DNA from: Telluria antibiotica
GTDB taxonomy: Bacteria > Pseudomonadota > Gammaproteobacteria > Burkholderiales > Burkholderiaceae_D
Assembly: GCF_011682055.1 (NCBI RefSeq)
Contig: NZ_JAAQOM010000004.1
Location: 72,653-136,652, forward strand
Reading direction: 5' to 3'
Length of the DNA stretch: 64,000 bases
The notes under the pieces are model-generated. The model was not told the DNA's origin, ran no database searches, and saw nothing but the letters and a program-made list of their open reading frames with translations. Of this stretch, positions 17,122 through 26,169 are shown piece by piece (position 1 is the first letter of the stretch; every line of letters starts with the position of its first letter). A program made the position numbers and the translations under genes.

Positions 17122-19620
17122 TTGGGCAAAGCAGGTCATCAACACATCAACCTCGGTCGGCGTCGCGTGCTCGGTACGATGGGCCTCGCCGCCGCCGCGA
17201 CCGGCATGCCCGGCCTGGCCGGCGCAACCGTCGTGGCGCGTACGGAGGCCGGACGTGAACAGCTGGCGCTGTGGTACGAACGCCCTGCCAGCCCGTGGGT
17301 CGAAGCCCTCCCCGTCGGCAACGGCCGGCTCGGCGCGATGGTGTACGGCCGTCCGTTGCAGGAGCGCCTGCAACTGAACGAGGACACGCTGTGGGCCGGC
17401 GGTCCGTACCGATTCGACAATCCGGAATTCAAGACGGCGCTGCCGCGCGTGCGCGCGCTGATCGACGCGGGCCGCTTCATCGAAGCGCGTGACCTGGTGG
17501 CGCAATCGCTGATCTCGAAGCCGGCCACGCAGATGCCTTACGGTACGGCCGGCGACCTGCTGCTCGATTTCCATGGACTCACGCCGACGCAAGCGTACCG
17601 CCGCTCGCTCGACCTCGACACCGCCATCGCCACGACGCGCTTCGAGAGCAACGGCGCGCGCCACGTGCGCGAGGTGTTCGCGAGCGCCCCCGACCAGGTT
17701 ATCGTGTTGCACCTGAAGGCCAACGGCGGCGGCACCCTGGACTTCGACGTCGGTTACCGCCATCCACGCCAGGTCGATTACGGCAAGACCAATTACGACG
17801 GCAAGTCCGCGCAGGATCCCTCGGCCGCCACGGGCGGCCCCTGGGACATGAAGGAAGATCTGGAAGAATCGAAGCGACCGGCCAGCCTGGTCGTCCGCGC
17901 GGACGGTCCACGGGCCCTGCTGGTCGAAGGCGGCAATGCGGACGCCGCCGGCATCAAGGGCGTGCTGCGCTACGCCGTGCGCGTCATGGCGCTGGGCGAC
18001 GGCAAGGTGACCGTCGAAGGCGACCGCCTGCGCGTGCGTGGCGGACGCGACGTCACGGTGCTGATCGGCGCCGCGACCAGCTTCGTCAACTTCCGCGACA
18101 CGAGCGGCGACCCCGCGCAGTCCGTACGCGCGCGCATGGACGCCGCCGCGCGCAAGCCGTATGCGCGCCTGCGCGCCGACCACGTCGCGGCGCACCGTGC
18201 GCTGTTTTCGCGCCTGTCGCTGCGCCTCGGCCGCGCGGACGCGGGTGCCGCCGTCCCCACCGATGCGCGCATCGCTGCCGTCCCGCAGACGGACGACGCC
18301 GCGCTCGCGGGACTGTCCGCGCTGTACGCCCAGTACGGCCGCTACCTGCTGATCTCGTCGTCGCGGCCGGGCAGCCAGCCCGCCAACCTGCAAGGCATCT
18401 GGAACGAAGGCATCTATCCGCCCTGGGGCGGCAAGTACACCATCAACATCAACACGGAGATGAACTACTGGCCGGCGGAAGCGGCCAACCTGGGCGAGTG
18501 CGTGGAGCCGGTCGTGAGAATGGTCGAGGAACTGGCCGTCAACGGCGCCGACGTCGCGCGCGACAGCTACGGTGCCCGCGGCTGGGTCGCGCACCACAAC
18601 ACCGACCTGTGGCGCGCGGCGGCGCCCATCGACGGTCCGAACTGGGGCATGTGGCCCTGCGGCGGCGCGTGGATGTGCAAGACGCTGTGGGACCATTACG
18701 AGTACACGCCGGACGACGCCTATCTGCGCCGCATCTACCCGCTGCTGAAGGGTGCCTCGCAGTTCTTCGTCGACGTGCTCGTCGAGGACCCGCAGGGCCG
18801 CGGCCTCGTGACGTCGCCATCGATCTCGCCGGAGAACACGCACCATCCGGACGTGGCCGTATGCGCGGGTCCGGCGATGGACCGCCAGATCGTGCGCGAC
18901 CTGTTCGCGTGGACGCTGGCCGCGCACGAGCGCGTGGGCGATCCGGACATGGAGTTCCGCAAGGCGGTGGAAACGAAGCGCGCGCGACTGGCGCCGGACC
19001 GCATCGGCGCCCAGGGCCAGTTGCAGGAATGGCTGGAGGACTGGGACGGCCAGGCGCCGGAACAGCATCACCGCCACGTCTCGCACCTGTACGCGGTCTA
19101 TCCCAGCGAGCAAATCAACGTGCGCGACACGCCCGACCTGATCAAGGCCGCCAAGACGACGCTGAACACGCGCGGCGACCTTTCCACCGGCTGGGCAACC
19201 GCATGGCGCCTGGCGCTGTGGACGCGCATGGGCGAAGGCGAGCGCGCCTACGGCATCCTGCGCGGCCTGCTGGGCCGGGAGCGCACCTACCCGAACATGT
19301 TCGACTCGCATCCGCCGTTCCAGATCGACGGCAATTTCGGCGGCTCGGCCGCGATCCTCGAGATGCTCGTGCAGTCGTGGGGCGGCGAGATCCGCATCCT
19401 GCCCGCGCTGCCGCGCGCATGGCCGGAAGGCGCGGTGCACGGCGTGCGTGCCCGCGGCGGCGTCGAGGTCGACCTGGACTGGGCCGGCGGCCGCGCCACG
19501 CGGCTCACGCTGCGCGGCAAGCCGGGGCAAGCGGTGCAGGTGCGGATCGGCCAGCGTCTCGCGTCCATCAAGCTGGATGCCTCCGGACGCGCGCGGCTGT
19601 CCGGGGCGGCGCTCAGTTGA
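17122..19620 (+). CDS. Glycoside hydrolase family 95 protein (alpha-L-fucosidase type), Tat-exported
   Basis: An 832-residue protein with a twin-arginine signal (GRRRVLGTMGLAAAATG), so it is exported folded. The GH95 catalytic core is clear: QGIWNEGIYPPWGGKY and NINTEMNYWPAEAANL hold the two catalytic Asn, SPSISPENTHHP the proposed acid Glu, and FQIDGNFGGSAAI the conserved Asp. Known members release alpha-1,2-fucose or alpha-L-galactose by inversion. The start is TTG at 17122 with AGGAGA in front. A TATAAT hexamer lies at about 17061. The stop overlaps by 8 bp with the convergent MFS gene. Confidence 0.88.
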   Translation: MGKAGHQHINLGRRRVLGTMGLAAAATGMPGLAGATVVARTEAGREQLALWYERPASPWVEALPVGNGRLGAMVYGRPLQERLQLNEDTLWAGGPYRFDNPEFKTALPRVRALIDAGRFIEARDLVAQSLISKPATQMPYGTAGDLLLDFHGLTPTQAYRRSLDLDTAIATTRFESNGARHVREVFASAPDQVIVLHLKANGGGTLDFDVGYRHPRQVDYGKTNYDGKSAQDPSAATGGPWDMKEDLEESKRPASLVVRADGPRALLVEGGNADAAGIKGVLRYAVRVMALGDGKVTVEGDRLRVRGGRDVTVLIGAATSFVNFRDTSGDPAQSVRARMDAAARKPYARLRADHVAAHRALFSRLSLRLGRADAGAAVPTDARIAAVPQTDDAALAGLSALYAQYGRYLLISSSRPGSQPANLQGIWNEGIYPPWGGKYTININTEMNYWPAEAANLGECVEPVVRMVEELAVNGADVARDSYGARGWVAHHNTDLWRAAAPIDGPNWGMWPCGGAWMCKTLWDHYEYTPDDAYLRRIYPLLKGASQFFVDVLVEDPQGRGLVTSPSISPENTHHPDVAVCAGPAMDRQIVRDLFAWTLAAHERVGDPDMEFRKAVETKRARLAPDRIGAQGQLQEWLEDWDGQAPEQHHRHVSHLYAVYPSEQINVRDTPDLIKAAKTTLNTRGDLSTGWATAWRLALWTRMGEGERAYGILRGLLGRERTYPNMFDSHPPFQIDGNFGGSAAILEMLVQSWGGEIRILPALPRAWPEGAVHGVRARGGVEVDLDWAGGRATRLTLRGKPGQAVQVRIGQRLASIKLDASGRARLSGAALS

Positions 19621-20911
19621 CGGCGCCTTCCGCGACCGGCGCAGGGACGGCCACGCGGCGCCGTCCCGCCAGCACGACCAGCGCGGCGATGCCGCACGCT
19701 ACCGCTGCCGTGTAGACGGCAGGCGAATACGTGAACGAGATCGTGCGGACGCGGCCCGCGCCGTAGGCCGCCACGGCCGCACCCAGCTGGTGGCCGGCGA
19801 ACACCCAGCCGAAGATCATCGGCGCGCGCTTGCCCCAGGCCTGGGCGGCCAGGCGGACGGTCGGCGGCACGGTCGCGATCCAGTCGAGGCCATAGAACAT
19901 GGCGAACAGCGACAGGCCCGTGAGCGTGAAGTCGGCCGACGGCAGCCAGGCCAGCGACAGGCCGCGCATGCCGTAGTACCAGCACAGCAAATAGCGGCTG
20001 TCGTAGCGGTCCGACAGCCAGCCGGACAGGATCGTGCCGACGAGGTCGAACGTCCCCATCATCGCCAGCACGGACGCGGCCGGGACGGCGCCGAGGCCCG
20101 CGTCGCCGCACAGCGAAATGAAGTGCGTCTGGATCAGGCCATTCGTCGACAGGCCGCAGATGAAGAAGCTGCCGAACAGCACCCAGAACACGCGGTCGGC
20201 GCGCACGCTGGCCAAGGTGGTGAACGGCGTACGGATCGACACGGCGCCACGCGCCGGCACGACGGGCTGCACGGACGTGTCGCCACCAAACGGCGCGAGG
20301 CCCAGTTCCTGCGGATGGTCGCGCACGAACAGCAGCGCGAGGACGGCCACGAGCGCGCAGCTGGCCATCACGGGCAGCAGCGCCATGCGCCAGCCGCCGT
20401 GCTCGATCAGCCACGTGCCGACCGGCAGGAACACGAGCTGGCCCGTCGCCGAGCTGGCGGTCAACAGCCCCATCACGAGACCGCGGCGCCGTTCGAACCA
20501 GCGGTTGGCGACGACGGCGTTGAGCACGAGGGCCGTCATGCCGGAGCCGATCCCCAGCATCACGCCGAGCAGCAGCACGAGCTGCCAGAAGGCCGTCATC
20601 TCGCGCACGAGCGCGAGGCCGGTCCCGATGACGGTCAGCGCCGTCACCATCACGTTGCGCAGGCCGAAGCGCTCCATCAGCAGCGCGGAAAATGGGCCCA
20701 TCAGGCCGAACAGGGCGAAGCGCACGGCAAGCGCCGACGAGATCTGGTCGACGCTCCAGCCGAATTCCTGGCTCAGGGGTTTCAGCAGGGCGCCAGGCAG
20801 GCCGAGGGCGGCGGACGACGACAGGGCCGTCAGGAAGGTGATCGCGGCGACGAGCCAGCCGTAGTGCAGGCCGTGGCGGCCGAGCCGCTGCGCAAGACGT
20901 GTGGAAAGCAT
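19613..20911 (-). CDS. MFS transporter, monocarboxylate/oxalate-formate type
   Basis: A 432-residue permease with about twelve membrane segments, of the MCT-like MFS group: HYGWLVAAITFLTALSSSAA at the N-terminus, NRWFERRRGLVMGLLTASSA in the loop after helix 4, and SGWLSDRYDSRYLL between helices 8 and 9. Substrate is unknown; relatives take up carboxylates. It is convergent with the GH95 gene and 33 bp behind the TetR gene on the same strand, so regulator and carrier are likely one unit. Confidence 0.82.
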   Translation of the reverse strand: MLSTRLAQRLGRHGLHYGWLVAAITFLTALSSSAALGLPGALLKPLSQEFGWSVDQISSALAVRFALFGLMGPFSALLMERFGLRNVMVTALTVIGTGLALVREMTAFWQLVLLLGVMLGIGSGMTALVLNAVVANRWFERRRGLVMGLLTASSATGQLVFLPVGTWLIEHGGWRMALLPVMASCALVAVLALLFVRDHPQELGLAPFGGDTSVQPVVPARGAVSIRTPFTTLASVRADRVFWVLFGSFFICGLSTNGLIQTHFISLCGDAGLGAVPAASVLAMMGTFDLVGTILSGWLSDRYDSRYLLCWYYGMRGLSLAWLPSADFTLTGLSLFAMFYGLDWIATVPPTVRLAAQAWGKRAPMIFGWVFAGHQLGAAVAAYGAGRVRTISFTYSPAVYTAAVACGIAALVVLAGRRRVAVPAPVAEGAVN

Positions 20912-20944
20912 GGTGATCCTCGATGAAGGCGCGGGTGCACGTGC

Positions 20945-21523
20945 TTACGCGCGGGTGGATGGGAGCAGGCGGTCGACGGCGGCCGCCAGGATGTGGCGGG
21001 CGTACGCGTCGTCGTCGACGGCGCGCGCCAGCACGAGCGCGCCGACCATCGTCGCGAACGCGGCGAGCGCATCGTCCGGCGTCGCGGCCGGATCGGCCTG
21101 GCGCAGGGCGCTGCCGAGGATCTCGACGAAGGTCTTCACGCCCGCCTCGAAATGGCGCGGCAGGTCGGGGCCGTGGCGGGACGCGTCCGCGCCGAGCGAG
21201 GCGATGACGCAGCCCGTGCCCACGCGGCCGCGGTGCCCCGGCGTCAGGTAGCGGCGCACGAGGGCCGCATAGGCGCTCTCCCCCGCCTCGGCCGCGGCGC
21301 GCCGCCAGCCGTTGATGCCCGTCTCCAGCGCGCGGTCGCAGGCCTGGGCGATGAGGTCGTCCTTCGACTTGAACTGCTTGTAAAACGCGCCGTGCGTGAG
21401 GCCGGCGGCAGCCATCAGCTCGGCGAGGCCGACGCCGTCGAAGCCCCGTTCGCGGAACAGGCGGCTCGCCGCATCGATGACGGCCTGGCGGTTTTCCTCC
21501 GCCTGGATTCGATTGACCCGCAT
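20945..21523 (-). CDS. TetR-family regulator
   Basis: A 192-residue regulator with N-terminal TetR HTH (AASRLFRERGFDGVGLAELM and AAGLTHGAFYKQFKSKDDL) and a C-terminal domain of the YcdC/NemR-like class. The ATG at 21523 has a GGAGAA site in front and is preferred to an upstream start at 21559. It precedes the MFS gene by 33 bp on the same strand. Directly upstream lies a tandem pair of 28-bp inverted repeats that overlap its promoter, so it is probably self-repressing. Confidence 0.88.
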   Translation of the reverse strand: MRVNRIQAEENRQAVIDAASRLFRERGFDGVGLAELMAAAGLTHGAFYKQFKSKDDLIAQACDRALETGINGWRRAAAEAGESAYAALVRRYLTPGHRGRVGTGCVIASLGADASRHGPDLPRHFEAGVKTFVEILGSALRQADPAATPDDALAAFATMVGALVLARAVDDDAYARHILAAAVDRLLPSTRA

Positions 21524-21545
21524 GGCTTTCTCCGTGGGAGTGTCA

Positions 21546-21603
21546 AAAATGGATGTCAATCATAATCCATTTTCGAAAATAGATGTCAAGTACAATCTAT
21601 TTT
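21546..21603 (-). promoter_or_regulatory. Double inverted-repeat operator and promoter of the TetR-MFS unit
   Basis: Two palindromes lie 30 bp apart: AAAATGGAT-N10-ATCCATTTT (21546-21573) and AAAATAGAT-N10-ATCTATTTT (21576-21603), both with perfect 9-bp arms. On the minus strand each contains TTGACAT; the upstream one can serve as -35 with ATTATG 17 bp on as -10. The geometry suits two regulator dimers on one DNA face covering the promoter. Confidence 0.7.
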
Positions 21604-21669
21604 ACCGACCGGCAGCGAATGGCACGCTGCCGTAAAATACGGCTTTCGACAACGCCTCATCCGTCCGCC

Positions 21670-22167
21670 ATGCACATCAATCCCGAACGCAGCGCCCGCC
21701 CCGACTATGGCCTGCTGGTGCGCCAGGTCGCCAGCATCCTCGAGGGCGAACGCGACCTCACCGCCAACGCGGCGCAATTCTCCGCGCTCGTCTACGACAC
21801 CCTCGCCGACTTGAACTGGGCCGGCTTTTATCTGACCGTCCCGAGCAAGTCGGGCGATGGCTCCGACCTGCTCGTCGGCCCGTTCCAGGGCAAGCCGGCC
21901 TGCGCCCGCATCCCGTTCGGCCGCGGCGTGTGCGGCGCGACGGCCGTCCGGCGCGAAACCATCGTCGTGCCGGACGTGCACGCGTTCCCGGGGCATATCG
22001 CCTGCGATTCGGCGTCGAATTCGGAAATCGTCATCCCGCTCGTCAAGAATGGGAAGCTGGTCGGCGTGTTCGACATCGACAGCCCTCTGCTCAACCGTTT
22101 TTCCGACGAGGACAAGGCCGGTCTCGAGGCCATGGTGGCGGCGTTCCTGGATGCCACCGATTGTTGA
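21670..22167 (+). CDS. Free methionine-(R)-sulfoxide reductase (GAF-domain fRMsr)
   Basis: A 165-residue single-GAF protein. The fRMsr pattern is present: DLNWAGFYL, the cysteines of CARIPFGRGVCGATA and the catalytic HIACDSASNSEIVIP, then GVFDIDSPLLNRFS. It reduces free methionine-R-sulfoxide in the cytoplasm with thioredoxin as donor. The ATG at 21670 is preferred over the long upstream frame because the family starts about here. It is transcribed away from the TetR unit and followed by a REP pair. Confidence 0.9.
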   Translation: MHINPERSARPDYGLLVRQVASILEGERDLTANAAQFSALVYDTLADLNWAGFYLTVPSKSGDGSDLLVGPFQGKPACARIPFGRGVCGATAVRRETIVVPDVHAFPGHIACDSASNSEIVIPLVKNGKLVGVFDIDSPLLNRFSDEDKAGLEAMVAAFLDATDC

Positions 22168-22179
22168 TTTAGGATGCAT

Positions 22180-22248
22180 TTGGTGGGCACAGGGTGCCCA
22201 CCCTACGTTTTATGTCGCAGCCGTAGGGTGGGCACCCCGTGCCCACCA
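22180..22248. repeat. REP-1 inverted pair between fRMsr and transaldolase genes
   Basis: Two copies in opposite orientation (22180-22206 and 22223-22248), 16 bp apart, begin 12 bp after the fRMsr stop codon. One copy has GCACAGGGTGC in place of GCACGGGGTGC. Confidence 0.85.
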
Positions 22249-22302
22249 TCGCAGGCCCGGCGATTGGTACAATAACGGTCTACTCCCCTTTTCCGCCGCA
22301 TC

Positions 22303-23232
22303 ATGAACCAACTCGAACAGCTCAAGCAGTACACCACCGTGGTGGCCGACACCGGCGACTTCCAGTCGATCAAGGCCTACGCCCCGCAGGACGCGACGAC
22401 GAATCCGTCGCTGATCCTGAAAGCCGTCCAGAAGCCGGAATACCGTCCGCTGCTGGAAAAGACCATCGCCGCCTTCCCGACCGCGTCGACCGAGGAAATC
22501 GTCGACCGCCTGCTGATCGCATTCGGCACCGAGATCCTGAAGTTCGTGCCGGGCCGCGTGTCCACCGAAATCGACGCCGCCCTGTCGTTCGACACGGCCG
22601 CCACCGTCGCCAAGGGGCGCGAACTGATCGCCCTGTACGAAGCGGCCGGCATCAAGCGCGAGCGCGTGCTGATCAAGATCGCGTCGACGTGGGAAGGCAT
22701 CCGCGCCGCCGAGATCCTCGAGAAGGACGGCATCCGCTGCAACCTCACGTTGCTGTTCTCGCTGTGCCAGGCCGTCGCCTGCGCCGAAGCGGGCGTGCAA
22801 CTGATTTCGCCGTTCGTCGGCCGCATCTACGACTGGTACAAGAAATCGACCGGCACCGACTACCAGGGCGCGGAAGATCCGGGTGTGCAGTCGGTCAAGC
22901 GCATCTACCAGTACTACCGCAAGTTCGGCTACAAGACCGAAGTCATGGGCGCGAGCTTCCGCAACACGTCGCAGATCCTGGAACTGGCCGGTTGCGACCT
23001 GCTGACCATCTCGCCGGACCTGCTGCAGAAGCTGGCCGATACCGAAGGCACCGTGGAGCGCAAGCTCGTGGCCGATACGACGGCGGACATCCAGAAGATC
23101 GCGCTCGACGAAAAGACCTTCCGCTTCATGCTGAACGAAGACGCGATGGCGACCGAGAAGCTGGCCGAGGGCATCCGCGCGTTCTGCGCCGACTCGGGCA
23201 AGCTGAAAAAGATGATCGAAGAAATGCGTTAA
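22303..23232 (+). CDS. tal: Transaldolase
   Basis: A 309-residue TalB-type enzyme of the non-oxidative pentose phosphate pathway, exchanging a dihydroxyacetone unit between sedoheptulose-7-phosphate and glyceraldehyde-3-phosphate. [12 protein letters not shown] is the N-terminal signature and [13 protein letters not shown] contains the Schiff-base Lys. Length is standard. A strong intrinsic terminator follows 20 bp after the stop. No HexR-type box is seen upstream, so it seems to lie outside the HexR regulon despite its metabolic link. Confidence 0.96.
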   Translation: MNQLEQLKQYTTVVADTGDFQSIKAYAPQDATTNPSLILKAVQKPEYRPLLEKTIAAFPTASTEEIVDRLLIAFGTEILKFVPGRVSTEIDAALSFDTAATVAKGRELIALYEAAGIKRERVLIKIASTWEGIRAAEILEKDGIRCNLTLLFSLCQAVACAEAGVQLISPFVGRIYDWYKKSTGTDYQGAEDPGVQSVKRIYQYYRKFGYKTEVMGASFRNTSQILELAGCDLLTISPDLLQKLADTEGTVERKLVADTTADIQKIALDEKTFRFMLNEDAMATEKLAEGIRAFCADSGKLKKMIEEMR

Positions 23233-23252
23233 GCTCCACCGCGGCGCAAACG

Positions 23253-23281
23253 AAAACGGCAGCCCGCGGGCTGCCGTTTTT
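23253..23281. terminator. Intrinsic terminator after tal
   Basis: AAAACGGCAGCCCGC and GCGGGCTGCCGTTTTT form a perfect GC-rich hairpin flanked by A and T runs, able to work in both directions. It serves tal on the plus strand and probably the chemoreceptor gene that ends at 23302 on the minus strand. Confidence 0.9.
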
Positions 23282-23301
23282 CATGGCCGGATGGCGTGTT
23301 C

Positions 23302-24927
23302 TCAGGCGTGCGCCAGTGCGCGCACCGGTTGCATGGCCACCTCGTAGGCCGGCTCGTACGATGCCTCGTGCGCGTCGAGACGGAACACGCTGACCAGCTG
23401 GTCCAGCGCGGCCGCCTGTTCCTGCAGGCTCTGCGCCGTGCTGGCGGCCTGCTGCACGAGGCCCGCGTTCTGCTGGGTCACCGTGTCCATCTGCGTGATG
23501 GCCTGGTTCACCTGCTCGATGCCGGCGCTCTGCTCGCGGCTCGCATGGCTGATCTCGGCCATGATCGCGTGCATCTGCTCGACACTCTTCAACACGTCGG
23601 TCATCGTCGCACCCGCTTCCGCCACAAGCAGGTTGCCCGCCTCGACCTGCTGCACGGAGCTGCCGATCAATTCCTTGATCTCTTTTGCCGCGGCGGCCGA
23701 ACGCTGCGCCAGGTTGCGCACTTCCGTCGCGACGACAGCAAAGCCGCGGCCCTGCTCGCCGGCACGCGCAGCTTCCACGGCTGCATTCAGTGCGAGGATG
23801 TTCGTCTGGAACGCGATGCCGTCGATGACGGAAATGATGTCGACGATCTTTTGCGACGACGCGTGGATCGAGCCCATCGTGTCGACGACGCGCGCGACGG
23901 CGCTACTGCCCTTCTGGGCGACTCCGGCGGCCGAATCGGCCAGCGCGTTCGCCTGGCCTGCGTGGTCGGCGTTCTGGCGCACGGTCGACGTCAGCTGTTC
24001 CATCGACGCGGCCGTCTCTTCCAGCGAGCCGGCCTGCTGCTCCGTGCGCGCCGACAGGTCGAGGTTGCCGCTGGCGATTTCGTCGGACGCCTGCGAGATC
24101 GTCGCGGTGGCGCCGCGCACGTCGCCCACGATCTTCGCCAGGTTGTCGCGCATGGACTTCATCGCGAACAACAGGCTCGACGCGTCGCCGGCACGGGTTT
24201 CGACGCGCACCGACAGGTCGCCGGCCGCGATGCGGCTGACGATCTCGGTGGCGTAATCGGGCTCGCCGCCAAGGCGGCGCATCAACCAGCCCGTGATGAA
24301 CGCTGCACCGGCCGCACCCAGCACGACGCTGCCGAGCACCAGCGAGATGATCCACACGCGCGACGCCGAGTAGCGTGCATTGCCCTCGACGGCCGCGGTA
24401 CGGCCGCCTTCCGTGTACATGTCGACGATCTTGTCGACGTGGCCGCGCAGCGCGACGATCAACTTGTTCGATTCGCCGCGGAGCAATTGCTTGCCTAAGT
24501 CATCGTCATTCGCACGACCGGCGGCGCGGATCTTCGCGTCCTCGACCATGTAGCGGTCCCACATCTCGAGGAGCTGTGCATACATCTGCTTTTCCTCGGG
24601 CGACGCGAGCAGCTTCACGTAGTCGTCCTGCATCTTGTGCAGGTCGTCGAGGTCCTTGGCGATGACCTTGTCGTATTTATCCATTTCCGACTGTTCGTTG
24701 GAAAGAATGTATTGCAACTCACGCGTACGAATACGGGCGATTTGCGATTTGATGTCTTCGATGACACGAATGCTCGGCATCCAGTGCGACGACAATTTCA
24801 TCGACGTGTCATTCACTTGTGCTAATTGCCAGATCGCGACTGCACCGACGAACGCGGTCAGCGCCAGCACGGCAGCGAATGCAATTCCTAATTTCGTAGC
24901 AAGACGCAAGTTTGATAAATATCTCAT
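23302..24927 (-). CDS. Methyl-accepting chemotaxis protein
   Basis: A 541-residue receptor: short cytoplasmic start, TM1 about residues 11-31, a periplasmic four-helix-bundle-type sensor (about 32-190), TM2 about 191-213 ending in [14 protein letters not shown], and a cytoplasmic signalling domain with the conserved tip [29 protein letters not shown] (positions about 375-403). No C-terminal CheR-binding pentapeptide is seen. Ligand unknown. Monocistronic, without other chemotaxis genes nearby. The receptor at 37031-38656 has the same length and a very similar tip but a different sensor. Confidence 0.93.
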   Translation of the reverse strand: MRYLSNLRLATKLGIAFAAVLALTAFVGAVAIWQLAQVNDTSMKLSSHWMPSIRVIEDIKSQIARIRTRELQYILSNEQSEMDKYDKVIAKDLDDLHKMQDDYVKLLASPEEKQMYAQLLEMWDRYMVEDAKIRAAGRANDDDLGKQLLRGESNKLIVALRGHVDKIVDMYTEGGRTAAVEGNARYSASRVWIISLVLGSVVLGAAGAAFITGWLMRRLGGEPDYATEIVSRIAAGDLSVRVETRAGDASSLLFAMKSMRDNLAKIVGDVRGATATISQASDEIASGNLDLSARTEQQAGSLEETAASMEQLTSTVRQNADHAGQANALADSAAGVAQKGSSAVARVVDTMGSIHASSQKIVDIISVIDGIAFQTNILALNAAVEAARAGEQGRGFAVVATEVRNLAQRSAAAAKEIKELIGSSVQQVEAGNLLVAEAGATMTDVLKSVEQMHAIMAEISHASREQSAGIEQVNQAITQMDTVTQQNAGLVQQAASTAQSLQEQAAALDQLVSVFRLDAHEASYEPAYEVAMQPVRALAHA

Positions 24928-25074
24928 TTTGACCGTTTTAAATGTTGGCTTTCATGTTACAATGTTTCCGCACATCAACAATGATACTCGACATGGGATG
25001 TCTACACATCTTCAATCTTCATTCCTGTCGAGTTTTCGCCACACAAGAACTGTCAAATTTTTTGAATTAAAAGT

Positions 25075-25094
25075 TTGAAATAAGTTTATTTCAA
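25075..25094. promoter_or_regulatory. Perfect inverted repeat upstream of the dioxygenase gene
   Basis: TTGAAATAA-GT-TTATTTCAA, 9-bp arms with a 2-bp centre, 78 bp before the dioxygenase start. The surrounding gap 24928-25172 (245 bp) is much richer in A/T than its neighbours and also holds TCAAA-N4-TTTGA-like sequence just upstream. It is a likely operator for an unidentified regulator. Confidence 0.5.
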
Positions 25095-25172
25095 CACTGA
25101 AATACAACGATACGAACGCCACATATCTTTTAGAATACCAAACTTTCCGTACGGCAACTTTTGGAGCTCCTG

Positions 25173-26168
25173 ATGCTTTCGTCCATTTCTTATCTTGGCA
25201 AAGTCGCATTCGCGAAATGCACCTTCTCGTGGAACTCGGATCTCGATTCCATTTTCGAAATATTGTCGAATCGCTTCGATAGTTTTAATGACAATGGCTT
25301 CTACCCCCATCCGGACGAAATCGAGTTGCGCAAGGAATTGGGCACGGTGCCGACGCTCGCCCATCTGGCGGAAGGCGTACGCGGCCTGCAGGCCCATGGC
25401 GTCGTGCTGTACGACCTGGGTCTCGCGCACCTGCCGGAAGACCGCCGCAACGCCGCGCTGTACGCCATCACCTTGATGCTCGGCTACCCGACGTCGACGG
25501 ACCAGCGCACGGGTCGTGTCGCCTGGGACGTCCGCGCCCGCCCCGTCGAAGAAATCGACGGCCGCTTCACGACGTTCTCCGAACGCATCGGCAGCGCCGA
25601 CATGCACACGGATTCCTCGTTCTATCCGATGCCGGAAGAGCAGTTCATCCTGTACGTCGTGAACGCCGCCCGCTGCGACGGCGGCCACTCGCTGCTCGTC
25701 GACGGCGAGGACATCTACCAGGCGCTGCAGCAGACCGAGGAAGGCCGCAAGGCGTTCGACCTGCTCAGCACGACGCCGGTGCCGTTCCGCGTGCCCGCCA
25801 TCTATGCGGCCGGAGAGGACAACGTCGAAGTCAACGTCGCGCTCGTGTTCGGCCCGGCCAAGCGTCCCGGCACGCGTTTCACGATGCGTTGGCGCTACGA
25901 CTCCATCAAGAAGGGCCTGGCCGCGCGGCCCGACCTGGAAACGCCCGAGCTGCGCGCCGCGCTGGAGTTGATGAACGACGTGGCCGAGAACCGCGCCGTG
26001 CGCTTCAAGGACCAGTTGCCGACCGACACGCTGATGTTGGCCGACAACCACCACATGCTGCATGGCCGCACGACCTACACGGACGAGCGCCGCCACCTGA
26101 TCCGCATTCGCATTTCGGACGTGCCGAACGCCGAGCGCATTGGCCCGTCGGGCGTCGTCAGGGATTGA
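25173..26168 (+). CDS. TauD/TfdA-like 2-oxoglutarate/Fe(II)-dependent dioxygenase
   Basis: A 331-residue enzyme of the TauD/clavaminate-synthase-like superfamily. The iron triad is visible as H145 and D147 in MHTDSSFYP and H297 in MLHGRTTY; R307 or R311 in DERRHLIRIR would bind 2-oxoglutarate. The first 45 residues resemble nothing I recognise. The ATG at 25173 has GGAG six bases upstream and is preferred to a TTG at 25161. The stop is 1 bp before the DHA2 exporter, so the two are one operon: probably a tailoring or modifying oxygenase with an exporter for its product or substrate. Substrate unknown. Confidence 0.78.
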   Translation: MLSSISYLGKVAFAKCTFSWNSDLDSIFEILSNRFDSFNDNGFYPHPDEIELRKELGTVPTLAHLAEGVRGLQAHGVVLYDLGLAHLPEDRRNAALYAITLMLGYPTSTDQRTGRVAWDVRARPVEEIDGRFTTFSERIGSADMHTDSSFYPMPEEQFILYVVNAARCDGGHSLLVDGEDIYQALQQTEEGRKAFDLLSTTPVPFRVPAIYAAGEDNVEVNVALVFGPAKRPGTRFTMRWRYDSIKKGLAARPDLETPELRAALELMNDVAENRAVRFKDQLPTDTLMLADNHHMLHGRTTYTDERRHLIRIRISDVPNAERIGPSGVVRD

Positions 26169-26169
26169 C

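Noticed and set aside
17107..19530. Antisense open frame of 807 codons opposite the GH95 gene
   Set aside because: Arg/Ala-rich translation without motifs; the sense frame has intact GH95 catalytic residues and a Tat signal.
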